64,000 nt of DNA from contig OZ059896.1 of assembly GCA_964057225.1 (NCBI GenBank), positions 8,618,001 to 8,682,000 of the forward strand. The letters run 5' to 3'. This DNA is from Auanema rhodensis (Eukaryota; Nematoda; Chromadorea; Rhabditida; Rhabditidae). The notes under the pieces were generated by a model that was not told the origin of the DNA, did no database searches, and saw only the letters and a list, made by a program, of their open reading frames with translations. Positions within the stretch are counted from its first letter, which is position 1. Each line of letters opens with the position of its first letter. Positions 50,084 through 62,623 of this stretch are shown in pieces. The position numbers were made by a program, and so were the translations under genes.

Positions 50084-53000
50084 ATGAGTTCAGTCAATGG
50101 TTCAGTTGATTTTGATGATTGGCTTGATATAGGCGAATCGTCTAATTTATTAACGCTTAAGTTAGATGATGTGCTAAATGATGTAGGTTTCAACCAAATG
50201 GTATTGGGATGAATTTCGTTTCCAGGTTGAACTTTTGGATGATAATTTATCATTTTTGGATGAATCTGAAAATTGTTCAACTTTCGGTCCCGAGCAAGCT
50301 TCTTCATTATCACCTACGTTATATCGATACCAACTTATTTCAGCAATATCATGCCTACGCCAGGGTAATTGTTATAAATTTAACTAGATGTTATTTATTT
50401 GTAGATTCTATATCACATCAGCTCTTATCATTGCATGAAAAGGCTGGTTCGTCTCAAGCTATTGCTGAGCATATGGGAAAAATAGCTGTTGGCACGAAAA
50501 AGGGTATGATTCTTATATTCAATGAACAGGTATTGCATTCACAACCATATTTTCTGATGTCTCTTTTTTTAGAATATATTAGAACGATTTGTTAAAGGCG
50601 ATGATTCTTCGGGCTCTGTGTCTTGCTTAGCTTTTAGCCCTGATAAGAGGGATATTGCTGTAGGATATAGTAAAGGGGGGATCAAGGTACTCTTGTTTCC
50701 CCATCAATCTAGATAAATATTTTTAAGGTGATAAATGTGAAAACTGGTACTGTGAAATTCAGTACTTCAGACGCAGCACAAATTGGCCATGGAATTTTAC
50801 AGGCAAGTCCTTAATAAATATTTTCAACAATTTTTTCTTATAGATCGTTTATATTGGGAATAATAATAGCTTTTTAACTTTGGATAGTGGTGGAAATGTT
50901 TTTGAAGTTAGATTAAGTTCAAGTCTTGTTAGAAGAAAACAACCGCAGGTTATTTTAAGCAAAATTTTTAGTTCAATAGTTTTTTTAAAGTCACGTTGTG
51001 TTTTCTCCGGATGTAATGGCGAAGTACTGTATATGAAATATCTCTCACATTCGTTATTAGCTCTTTTAACTGTTTCTAAAGTAAGTTTATGATAAGGTCA
51101 TGATCATTATTCTTATTAGCTCATGCTTGTTTCTACAAAGTTTGGAGGATCGGTTTTATGCTCGTTTCCGCTTGATTTCGAATCGAAACACCCACCTTTG
51201 ATTGACTATTGTTCTAAAACAGTAAGCTTTTTTCTATAAGATGTTTTGCTATTTATTGTATAAGGATAAACGAAGTTCTAAAGAACTCAAATTATGTGTC
51301 TGTCGTGGAACGGAAATTTTTATCATCACTGTGTTTCCTAGTCTATTAGCTAGTCGTCGAAAAGCTTCTGTTCTCAATGCTAAATTCACTGTTCCTACTC
51401 CTGTTGTGGGGCTACAATGGTTTAGTCCATACGGTATGTATTGTATGGTTTGTGGTAATAATATCGCTTTAGCTATTTTGACTGTGGATGCGAATGGTAA
51501 GACGTCCGTGCTGGATAGTGTGAAAGGTACAGTATTAAAAGCACAATCAAACAGCCTGGATCTGATTTTCAGCACAGCAGACTATAAGGTTTTTGTTTCG
51601 AATATGAACTTTTTATTTAATGTAAAATGCAGGGCTTAGCTACTGGTGGTAATGTATCTGCTGCTCTTCGAAGTCTAGCTGAGTTTGTATGTTACCAAAC
51701 CATGTGCAGATCAAACGAAGCAGTTTATATAATTGCATCTGACGGTTTATACACGATAAAAGCTCTAAATGAAGAAGACCAAGTTGAACTATTTTACGAA
51801 AAGTAATTTTATACATTTTTCCATTTATGATATATTGTGTTTAGAGGAGATTTTGCTTCTGCTTGTTTGTATCTGCACGATCTGATGATTAAAAGGACTC
51901 AAGTAACCGTGTCTTATCGAGAATCTCTTCGAAATTCTCTAAAACGTTTTAAAGTAATATTAATATTGTTTGTAAGTGGTGAAAGTTACAGATGGCTTGC
52001 ATCTTCTCACAGGGCATATAATGGATGGTTGTAAAAGTGGAAAAGTCAGCGAGCTGATGGCACATTATAAAGTAATAATCATATCATAATGTATATTACA
52101 AATTATAAATAACAGAAAAATATCCAAGTTTTGCTTTATACAAGCATTGGAGCAAAAATGTGCGATGTTCTGTTCGATTACTCATGGTCACGGTAAGACT
52201 ATTGTTTGCAACACCTTTCTTAATTCTCACTGCAGAATTGAGAAAGATCACCTAGCCAAAACTGTCTTGTTGGAATTGTTGGATGAATGGGTTCTTGATC
52301 AGGCTTTATATGAAGCTCCACCAGCTATTATTTCTGCTTATTTGACACATTTGAGCACAGAAGGCCATTTCGCTCAATTTCAGTCAGCTGTGGTTAGATT
52401 TCCTATTCACACAATTGACATAAATCATGTAAGAGAAGATCTTTTTGCTTTTTGTTAGTCAAAGATTTTGAGGTTATGGTGGTATGTAGACAAAATGGGT
52501 TATATGATGGTATCATATATGTATTTAATAAAGCACTAGGAGATTATATAACTCCATTGGAAGTATGGTAACAACAAAATTAATTGTTGAAAATTTTAAT
52601 TCAGGAAATGCTTGATGCTGTTGCCAGTTTTGTGTATAGGGATGTTTTTACTGATTCAGAAGTTGAACAAGGCAATCGGCTTCTTATGTATGTCCATTGC
52701 TGCCTAGCTGGTCATGCTTATCCTCTTGGTGCTTTACCTGATGATGCGAAAAAGCGTGTGCCTTTAGAGGTTAAACCTTTCAAAATTAATTGTGAATACT
52801 GTGTTTTAGATATATCGTTGTATTGTGTCTCTGAGAGGGAAAGACGGAAGACTATCAGATGATAAATATCCATACTTAAGGGTATTAATGTTGTTTGATG
52901 CTCAACAAGTTTTAAATATATATGTTTCAATTTCAATCAAAACCTCTTTTAGTTTGTGAATGGAATTTGCAATAGTGTTGATGCCTTCATTTTCCAAGAA

Positions 53001-55173
53001 GAAGATAGACTTCAAAGAATAGCCGAAACTGTTTGAAACTATTCTCGAAACTATTTTATATCATTACTTTTTCAGCTGGGACTCCTCTCCTGTGAACTTA
53101 GAACACATACAATTTTGGTACATTATCTTCAATTAATCATTCAGTTAGTTGAGAAAAATTTAATTCTACCTCCTGTTGAAATTATAGAGAATGTTTGTTT
53201 ATATTTATAGTTTTACAAATGACATCTTTATTAAGGTTATCAATTGTCTCCTTCAATCATCATGGCAAGATTCTTTTGCTGAAACGACAGTTGTTGATGT
53301 ATTGAAAATTGTTCCAACAATAGATAGGGGGAATGTGCTCAGATTAGCCCAAACTCCGTTAAGGTAATTAGCCTTGAAATCGGGCATATTAACCATATTT
53401 TAAGACCAATTATATGTTCTTTCCTTTATTCAAATGAGAGGCAGTTTATTGACTTAATTAAGTGTTGTTTGGTACAAGGAAATAATTCGGTATTCCACTC
53501 TTTTGTTATATAACTATACATTCCTTATCAGGAAATTTTTCCTGTTATAACTGGAATATTACATTCGGATCTAACATCAAAGGAAGCTGAAGATGTAGAA
53601 AGTTATGTTTACGAACTTTTACCTGTATGTATATAGATAGATACTATTGATGACGAATTTACTATATTTCCAGAAGTTGATGAAAAGTGACACAAGACAA
53701 TGTTCTCAAATGATTTTAAATTTTTATCCCACCTACTTAAATCAACTGGATTTATCAACTAAAGAAAGTAGACAAAAGCATGTAGTTCTTGTTAAGAACA
53801 TTATGATTATAAGGTATTTTTTGTATAGAATAAGCTTGAATTAAAACTGAATTGATCAATAGGAGAGAACGACAAGAAGCTGTTATAAGTGGAAACGAAG
53901 ACTTGGATGAACTACTTATGGGCTCAGTAATAGAGGATGCTTTTATTTCCCTTTCAGAATCTGCAGAAATAGACCAATATCTTGAGGCAAAATATTAGTT
54001 CACGATCGAACTCACAAATTCATTGTTTGTTCAGGATTTAATACAGTATTGGCAACCAATCGGAACTCGGACTGATTTCTGTCTGAACATTGTATCAGAA
54101 AATAATTCCTTGAAAGCTATGGTAAATTCGTAGCGCCTGTGTCTTCTTATTTTCCTTATTTAGATTTTATTATTAGAAGCTAGACGATTAATCGTGCGTG
54201 CATTTGATTTACTCTATGGAAAGCTTTCAGAATTGTCTAAAGGAAAAGAGTTAGGTTTGTGTCATGTTATTAATATAATCTTATAAACTTGATAAATTTC
54301 AGCCAATTGGTTAGAACAAACAATGAAGTTCTGTAATAGAAATCCGATTGAAACTGAGGCACATAGCTGGTTATTGAAGATTTTTAAAACAATTATCCTC
54401 AAAATGTCTGGTTCAGGTAGTTTCTAGATAATATAATATATACAGTTTTGTGTATAGAAATGGATAGCCAACTTGAACAATTGTGCATGCGCATTTTGTC
54501 AGCTGGTACTGTAGATGCACATGAACTTTTCACTTCGCTTGTAGATCATTCTAATATTTCCACATCATCTTACCAGTAAGTTAAGAAACTATTACGGCTG
54601 TTATGATCTCATCTTCAGGGAATACCATTCTTTGCTTAATTTTATACTTAAAGCTTGTTCCTTCGAGACATCAATGTTGAATGAAATACTCTTGTGTATG
54701 GTATGTTCCAAAAATAATAACTAATTTCGCTAAACTCATACTTTAGAATTTTGAAATGTCTCAATCATTAATGGAACTTCTGCATAAACCTTCTACCAGG
54801 GTTTCACAAGCTACGCTGTCAATTTGTGCAATTTGCTCACTACCTATTTCAAAGTCAGCGTTTGTGTTCGGGTAATTTATATCTATATACTATTCATATA
54901 TCACATGTAAAACTTTCAGTTGTGGGCACATTATTCATATGGATTGTGATCAAGGAAAACGGGAATGTCCTTGCAAAGGGGAATTTAGATATTTCGGGCA
55001 AAAGAAAATTCATTCAGAGTATTCCCTTTTCATTTCTTCAAATTATCATAATCTATATTTAGGAAAGACTATGCGAAATTCGTCAGATGTACAGAGAACA
55101 AAATAAAGAAAAATATATTTATCAACTGGGATCAACAACTGCAGCTTACTCCACATTGAATAGATGTTTATGA
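50084..55173 (+). CDS. VPS8: VPS8, CORVET complex subunit
   Basis: VPS8 is the Rab5-binding subunit of the CORVET tethering complex on early endosomes. The start MSSVNGSVDFDDWLDIG follows a TTTAG acceptor. WD40-like beta-propeller sequence comes first (HMGKIAVGTKKGMILIFNEQ, VSCLAFSPDKRDIAVGYSKG). The segment RGDFASACLYLHDLM and HIMDGCKSGKVSELMAHYK, then LLELLDEWVLDQALYEAPPA, correspond to the conserved VPS8 domain. Long alpha-solenoid sequence follows. The C-terminus has a RING-like finger: CAICSLPI, then CGHIIHMDC and CPCKGEF. More than twenty exons give well over 1,100 residues. The last junction is ambiguous: one acceptor gives a tail ending in stop 55157-55159, another gives LCEIRQMYREQNKEKYIY and a stop at 55171-55173. 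The second reads more like a natural tail, so it is used here. Some middle exon limits are approximate. Confidence 0.9.
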
Positions 55174-56112
55174 ACAAAAATTAAATCTGTGATAAAGCAT
55201 AATTTAAGGTGCTTTCTTATGGCAATGAAGTTTTAATAAATTTTATTTATCTGTAAATTTACTGATATCTGTTCGGAAAAATTCTGAAAAAAATATATTG
55301 AAGTTGCAGTGAACACACGTTCGGCATTGGTTTTAAAAAAATTTTCCATCCACCGTTATATCGTTTACATGATGTTTCTCCATAATCATTTATCCTTAGC
55401 TTTTCTCCTTTCGTTAAAACTATGTAGGTTTATTAGAATAATTAATCAAACGACTTCTACAGAGATTTACAAGATCCGCCCTTCCTTCTACCTTCACTTT
55501 CAAAAATAGAATCTACAACAATCAAGGTAGTTAGTTATTTATCACCGAATGATCACCGCAATTTTTTATCCTTGGCTTTTTTTTCAATTCTTGAGACTAG
55601 ACTTTATCCTTCAATTTTTTAAAAACAAGTACTTGATAGAAAATTGTTGGATAGTTGAACAATATCAATTTCTTTAGCACAACAGAATTTAATCATATTT
55701 TCGAAACCACTTCAAGAATTCCTTTTAAAGCTTAGCCAAACTAAACTTAAAATAAACTCTGTACAAAACTTGAAGGCCACCCCAAACATGGTTAAACAAC
55801 GATGAATTAACATTCCATACATTTATCGTAAAAGTAAGCTCACGTAGCTGTCCTAAGTACTAATTTCAGAATACTTTTTGTCCCCGGGATTTGCAGATTT
55901 CCTTGAAAATCTTGAAATATGGTTGAAGGGTCTCATTGAAGCTATTGAATATATTAGATTTAATCCAAACACTCCACCCACAAAAAAAATCCGAATTATC
56001 CTAAGAATCAAAAATAAAAGTTTGATATCGATACCAAGTTATAATATAAAAATTGATTAAAAAAAAAAGAAGGAATTTTATAACAATTTATATTCAACGA
56101 AAACAATGAACT
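55174..56112. other. Convergent intergenic region VPS8-RPL34
   Basis: This holds the 3' UTRs of both flanking genes. An open frame after a TTTCAG at 55870 (YFLSPGFADFLENLEIWLKG and on, to TAA at 56058-56060) looks protein-like but has no ATG and no partner exon that could be found. No other gene is seen. Confidence 0.45.
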
Positions 56113-56504
56113 TTACTCGGTCTTAGCAGACTTAGCTTGCTTAAGGACACGAGCGACGATCTTCTGTTCCTCGACGAGGAAGGCTCTGGTGATGCGTTCC
56201 TTAACAGCGCTAGCAGAAAGGCAACCTCCGTAGGAACGAGAAACAGTTCTTTGGTTCTTGGCCATTCTAGAGAGCTCACGTGGACGTCCGGGTGTGATCT
56301 AACAAAGCAAAAATTAAAATAAATTATAACAATTGAATAACTGACTCCGTGAAGCTTAACTCCGGTATCTCTGCATACTGGGATAGCTCCTCTCTTCTTG
56401 ATGTATTGGTAGACGAGTCTTCCACCAGGAGTCTTAACAATTCTAGTCCTGTTAGACTTGGTGTTGTAGGAAAGTCTACGTCTGTAGGTGACCCTTTGAG
56501 ACAT
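56113..56504 (-). CDS. rpl-34: 60S ribosomal protein L34
   Basis: This is a structural protein of the large cytosolic ribosomal subunit. Two coding exons (split by a roughly 43-bp intron at about 56300-56342) give about 115 residues, the normal length. The N-terminus [20 protein letters not shown], then [19 protein letters not shown], and the later [20 protein letters not shown] with [13 protein letters not shown] are characteristic of eL34. The tail is KQAKSAKTE. An acceptor TTGTAG lies just before GTGAA-ATG (about 56510-56516), fitting trans-splicing. The gene is divergent from the PPM1H-type phosphatase. Confidence 0.96.
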
Positions 56505-56891
56505 TTCACCTACAAAACAATGTTCATAAACATAAACAAAAATAAACAAAATAAAAAAAGCCAAATACAGAAAAATCAAAAACACATTGAGAAAACGGTC
56601 ACCATCGTTCTACCTCATTTTCCTACTTAAAACTTAACTAGAACCCCAGAAAATTAAAAAAATAAAACATAGTTTTAATTTAAATGCATAGGCCTCGGCA
56701 AATATACTAGTCCCGTTCACTTTCATACACCTCGGGTTACTGTATATCAATAAACACGCCAGCTAGCGCGGGAGTTTGAAAATAATATTTCTTAAGATGA
56801 ATCAATAACGTGAGGCTGCAGCAGACTATACCCTGTTATCCTAAACCAAAAATGATTTGAAAATTACGGCTTTATAAATACTCAAAAAATA
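56505..56891. promoter_or_regulatory. Divergent promoter region RPL34 - PPM1H-like
   Basis: About 390 bp. It contains a relatively GC-rich stretch at about 56690-56840. No TATA-like element was clearly located. It must serve both start sites. Confidence 0.4.
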
Positions 56892-59537
56892 ATGGAACTT
56901 ACGTCTCGGATAAAATCTGTTATTTTTGGCTCTAATGAAGATTTGCGCGATGGTTCGAGCATTGCCCACCGTGTGGGCATGGTTGTTGAGGTGTCAGACG
57001 GTGCATTTATCGGAGGATTTATTCCAAGTTCGTAATTACAAAAATTAACTACGTTCAAATTTGCTTTTTTAGTGTTTATATAAACTAAATTCTATTTGTA
57101 GATGCTTAATATGTAGAATGTGCTCGTGTTGTGTTCGTGTTAGGATAAAAAATTAATGTTACTATTATTATCATGTTGAACATTTAAAGGCATTGTCGAG
57201 AAGCATCCTTTTCCATATAGTCGACCTGAATTTCTATTGTACAATGAAGATGAGACAAAATTGTCTGCGGATCCTTCGGTACGGCCAGTGGTTTGCCCTA
57301 AGTTTCCTAATCGTATGCCATTATACGCAGGTTATGCTGAGGTTATCAATAGCGGTTAGTTGCCCAGACCCCAGTACCACATGCGTAATCATGTTTAAGG
57401 TAAAACTGAACTAAACGAAGATCAAGCTTCTGCCAGAATTATTTCTCTTGTACAGCAGTGCCATGAAGTTGAAGAGAATAAACCAGTGGAATTTAATGGG
57501 TATGTAATACGAGTCTATTTCATATTTTTCTTTTTTTTCAACGTTTCCATTTTCTATTTTTGAGTCTCATTTTTTGTAAATCGAAGTGAATAAAAATAGA
57601 GATGATTTAGATATACAGGTGTACCTACTGAAGAACATCTATCTGTTGACGATGATAGCTCGACGTCTCCAGCGAATAGTTCAAAGGTTTCCTCATTTTC
57701 AAATTTGATATTCTGAATCACCTGTTGTAGCTTTCAATGAATACGGGAATTCGCTCGGAAGCGTCTTTTTTTGCTATTCTGGATGGGCATGCAGGCTGTT
57801 CTGCTGCTGTAGTTTCTAGTAAATGTCTTCATGAACATGTGAAGGTGGTTTTTTCTTTTCAATTCAGCTCAATTATCATTTAACAATCAAAGCTTAATTT
57901 TTTTTGGAGACTCGTTGCTCCCCTCGCTTATTGTAGCTCGCGATTAAACCTCGCCGATGTACCCGTCGATAGCTCAGTTGGTAGAGCGGAGGACTGTAGA
58001 GTTGTGGGCATCCTTAGGTCGCTGGTTCGAATCCGGCTCGACGGAGTTGTTTTGCCTAATTCAAGCATCATCTATTTTTATCAAAAAATTAATATCTGTT
58101 GATAGAATAGCTTTTAGATTCGTTTATGCCAAACTTTGGAATATATTTTGCATCAAGATCGTGAGGAAAGCAGGCTTCTTGGCCGTTTTCATTCATCTGA
58201 ATCGTTTTACAACATTTGCAAAGTAATGTTATTACTCCTTCTCTTAAACATATGAAATATAGATGAATCCATCCCAAACAATTAAATGTGATCAGATGGT
58301 AATTGGAGCTCTACAAGCTGCATTTGTTGATATGGTAACTAATGCTGGGTAATGGAAGTTTAAAATTCATATACAGGATAATCAAATAGCCGAAGACAAA
58401 CAAGTATGGCGTTTACCTGGTGGTTGTGCAGCTATAGCTATTCTAGTATTTCTAGGCAAAGTTTATGTTGGTAAGGGTTTCACGCCTTTAAAAAAAACAA
58501 TTTTTAATTTATCATTTTTAGCCAATGCAGGAGATTGTCGTGCCGTCTTAGTTTGTTCCCAAGGAACCAGAGCTCTAAGCATGGATTTCACTCCTGAAAC
58601 AGAGAGAAAAAGGCTACAAACTATTGTATTGTTCAATTGATTAAACTCTCGAATTCCAATTTTTAAGGCATACAATAATCCGGAATACATTCGAAATAAA
58701 TTCAGTAGGCTAGAATACTCGAGACCTCTCTTCAAAAAAGATCTTCAATCGAAAGTACTTTACAGGTTTATGAAAGTTTGGTTAATTATTAACCTTTTTT
58801 TGTTTTTAGAGATTGGTTCATGGATGGTTGGGCATTGAAAACAGTTCAGGCTTCAGATCTTAAGCCTCCTCTAATAAGTGAATCATTCAAAAAGGTTATC
58901 ATTATATTTTCATCTTTCTTAGTTTTTTTTTAATTCAGAAGCGATTATTAAACACAATAGGTGTCTCTCGAGGACTAGGAGATCATCACCTTTTAACCGT
59001 TGATGAAAGGATTCCAATAAAACCTTTTCTTACACCAGTTCCAGAAGTTTGTTTAAAGAAATTCAATATTAATTTTCAATCAAATTCGTTCTTTCATTTT
59101 TAGGTGGAAATTCTTGATCTGAGAAGTTTGGATAGCTTAACGGATAAGGATGTTATAATTATTGCATCTGATGGATTATGGGATGTTCTAAGTAATGAAG
59201 AAGCTGCAATGATTGTTCGATCCGCCCTCTCAACTATTGATGTTGATGATCCAGCACGGTGTGCATTATTTTTAAATTTTAAATTTCTTATATTCATTAA
59301 GATATACGGTAGCTGCTCAAGAGCTAGTAATAGCTGCAAGAGGAAATTTTGAAGAAGGCCGCTGGAGTATGACCGCGGGGGGGCATTCCTCGAATGATGA
59401 TATTACAGTTAGTTTCTAGTTCATATAAATTGCAAAGTGTTAACATATTTCAGGTATTTGTAATTCCTTTGATACATTGCATAGCGCCACCAGAAATCAA
59501 AAGCGATGACGACTCTTTCAGTTTTGGCTCTGAATAA
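56892..59537 (+). CDS. PP2C-type Ser/Thr phosphatase, PPM1H/J/M group
   Basis: This is a metal-dependent protein phosphatase of the PPM family; in vertebrates PPM1H removes LRRK2-dependent phosphates from Rab GTPases. About fifteen exons join in phase into roughly 500 residues. NRMPLYAGYAEVINSGKTEL and NEDQASA open the catalytic domain. FAILDGHAG contains the DGHxG metal motif. ANAGDCRAVLVC, GVSRGLGDHHL, IIASDGLWDVLSNEEAA and GGHSSNDDITVFVIP supply the remaining metal-binding acidic residues. The EVINSGK-type motif in front of NEDQA and a long insert with RDWFMDGWALKTV are typical of the PPM1H/J/M group rather than of PPM1A. One intron (about 57846-58113) contains a tRNA-Tyr gene in the same orientation. 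The protein seems intact. Confidence 0.93.
57963..58045 (+). tRNA. tRNA-Tyr (GTA) with a 10-base intron
   Basis: A complete cloverleaf is visible. The acceptor stem CCGTCGA (57963-57969) pairs with TCGACGG (58038-58044), followed by discriminator A. The D arm is GCTC/GAGC, and the anticodon stem GAGGA pairs with TCCTT around loop C-T-G-T-A. The T arm carries GGTTCGAATCC. The anticodon GTA is at 57996-57998. Extra bases 58000-58009 sit after position 37, the canonical place for the intron that eukaryotic tRNA-Tyr genes carry. Internal A and B boxes are intact. It lies wholly inside an intron of the PPM1H-like phosphatase gene, on the same strand. No clear T run was seen right at its 3' end, but TTGTTTTG follows. 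Confidence 0.95.
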
Positions 59538-59724
59538 TCTTTAATTCGAAAGCATTTACATTCATTTTTATTAGTAGATGGATTAAAACTCCTATAAAAT
59601 TTGTAGTACAACTAAACAGCAATACACGTATTCATAAAATACAATTAATTATCACAATCATGAATTTAGATATTCCCGTATAGCCCAGAAGTGTAAATAG
59701 TTATAATCGATTAGTCAATAAGGT

Positions 59725-62221
59725 TTATTCACTTTCGTTTGGTTCAGCGTTTTGTCTCTCCAAAAGTAGCTCTTTATTAATATGTTGCCAATCCCACTGT
59801 TGATCAACTTTAGTAGAATCACAAGTTTGCATATAAATGTAGCCAGATCCATCAGATGCAGCTGCCATACATTGCGCAGAGATGGGATGAAATAGCTGCT
59901 TAGTTTCCATACGATATTTAAATAGCTGATTTCCTTTCATACTATGGCTAGAACAAAAAAAAGGTTATGAAAGAGGTAGCACGCTTACCAGTCAAAAAGG
60001 ATAACTGGAGCTTTATCTGTCGAAGTTGAAGCATCGAAGCAAACGGTTCTACCATTTGGTCGTAAATCATGCCAACGGGTTAACCGAAGATTCTAAACTT
60101 CATTAGTATTTATTCTATTATTATCACCGAAAACTATACTTGTTCGCCACCAGAGGTAGGATCATCACTTATACATTTTCGAAGACCAAAGCGTTGATTT
60201 GATTGTTTGTATTGCGTGTCAATACAAAGGTTTGAAGCCTTGTGACGAATTTCTCCTAAAATACAAAGTTTTTATTATTAAACGCAAACGTGATAACCTT
60301 GAGCAGATGGTTCGGGTTGAACAGCCGGATAATATTTGTCTTGATCAAAAGCAATTTCCTTCATAAACCAGTCGAAAGACTTGCACTTCAGCCTCTCTCG
60401 TACTGCTTTTTGTCGACTAATGTCACCTGAAACATTCAATAGGCCAATATGTATGTACCATAATGTACCTGGATCAGCATCACCTACTCCGGGCCTATGT
60501 TTGAAAAGATGTTGTTTATATTCATCCATCCACACCTAAAGTTATTAATATAAATGGTTGTGTTATCTATATGTGTACCTCAGCAACTCTTTTGTAGTTT
60601 CTACTAATAAAATCACCAACTCCTGCGTTCTTGAAAGGCATATATTTACAACGATAGATATGAGCAACACGAGAGCAAGGTGCATCAACCATTCTGCCAT
60701 GACATTGCCATACCTTGAAGTAAAAACAAATTAAGAAAAAAAAGTTGAACAAACCTTGAAGCTCAACTCATATTGTTCTCCGCCCCAAATGTCAAGACCA
60801 TCGTCATATCCTCCCAGTTCCCAAAACCATTTGGTTGAGATTGCAAAATATCCACCAGCCATTACTGGACTTGGGAAAGGTTTCGTAGGAGTTTCATGAT
60901 CAATTTTGCGAAGAGGCAATCTTTTGTAATTGAAAGACCAATCGAAAGATCCTGAAACAAAAAATATAACTCAAAATGTAATTCAGACATCTAACCACGT
61001 GCTCCTTCATCTTGGGGTCGAATTTCGTAAGTGTCACAGTCAATCACATCCACGAACGGACAAACTATCGTTCTAAATAAAAGATGTTTCAACAATAATC
61101 GGGATATTCAACTTGTAATTTTCAGCAATAGGATCAAGCAGAGGTGGCAACCAATTATAATTCGCTTCCGAATGAGAATCTAAGAATATGAGAACTTCTC
61201 CTGATGCTTGCTCGGCTCCAATTTGTCGAGCTCTGATGAGTCCTTCTCTTCTTCTTAAATATAAAAAGATAAGATTCATTGTTTAGATGACGATAACTTA
61301 GTTCTCACAACTCGTACAATGTGATCTATATTAGCTCTTTTGAAGAAATCATCAAGTGGTTGCTTAAGAAAAGGTTTTTCGCTAAAATCATCAACGAGTA
61401 TAATCTAAAGATATTTTTAAACAATTGCCGACTTTGAGCATGCAAACCTCTTTGAGAAGTTCAGCTGGAGATCGATTAATAATAGAATATACAGAGCGTA
61501 GTAAGGTGGAGTTGTGCTGTATTTTAAAGATTTGAACACTTTCAATTAAATAATACAAACCTCTTCATGAAAAGGGAATATAACTGAAACTGTTGGCAAT
61601 TTTGCAGAATACTTTATGTCCATGCATTGGCGATGCCGTATGTCCTTGATAGATCTGTTTAAAGGAATCATATCAGAAATGTAAGCATTGTATCCATTGG
61701 CTTTATATAATGCTAGCTTTAAAAAATAATTAAAATATTTATGACACATTTATATTCATACCGCTTCCTTTTCCACGTTTGGATCATTTGGTAACTCAAC
61801 TGGTTTGCCTTGTTCACCTGGACCCGAACGAGATTGGTCTTTTCTATATTCTGCTCGATTTAACCAATCCTATTTTATAAAATGAAAATTGAATGTAAAA
61901 TATAACATTACTATTTTTTCCTGATTCTTGTATTTTAAAAAAGGATCTTTACCAAAATTTTGGTCTGGTGATTCTACGATCTCATTATTATGTACTACTA
62001 GAAGAAAATAATTAAGACAAAATTATGAAGTATATCGACTTACCGTTCTCACCAGGAAATCGCTCTTGGTTCAAATTAACACCTGATAACTCGGCGTCGT
62101 ATGTCCTATTTGATAACTTCTGTTGTACTACGAATGAATATACAGTATATAAAAACCCTAGGCATATTAGGTATTGAACAACACTAACATATCTACGACT
62201 AATATAACGGCTTAACTGCAT
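59725..62221 (-). CDS. Polypeptide N-acetylgalactosaminyltransferase, GALNT10 type
   Basis: This Golgi type II membrane enzyme starts mucin-type O-glycosylation by adding GalNAc to Ser/Thr. About twelve exons give roughly 610 residues. It begins [20 protein letters not shown] with a membrane anchor. The catalytic domain (GT27) has [41 protein letters not shown] and the D-x-H metal motif as [25 protein letters not shown] and [10 protein letters not shown] form the acceptor-binding half. [18 protein letters not shown] and [14 protein letters not shown] strongly resemble vertebrate GALNT10 (nematode gly family). The C-terminal quarter is a ricin-type lectin domain (LCIDT, CFDAST, QQWDW). An acceptor TTTCAG at about 62231-62236 lies nine bases before the ATG. 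RPL18 lies upstream on the same strand, 403 bp away. Confidence 0.93.
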
Positions 62222-62623
62222 CAAGCCTTGCTGAAACAATATTTTTAAGTTTATAACAAGAGTAAAGTAAGGGAAATTATTAGTTCATGAAACATTGATA
62301 ATGCCACGCGGCAACACACGTTCATACAACTAATGAAACAGGCCCTAATGCAAACAGACACATTTGGGTGGGACCTGGCAAGAATTTAACTAATACGTCA
62401 GTGATTATTATGTCTCCCAAATTTTCTAATATTCTACTATAAGTGTCTTCTTTATAGCTTTTCGATTTTAAATTACAAGCCCATTTCAGAGCTATAGCAA
62501 CCAAAACCAAGTATTAAAGTGTGTATATACGCAAAAAAGTATGAACATATAATATTGACAAGTTTATTACGGTGCCTCCGTCGCGAAACATCGCAAAAAC
62601 AATAACAACGAACAATAGTTGAT

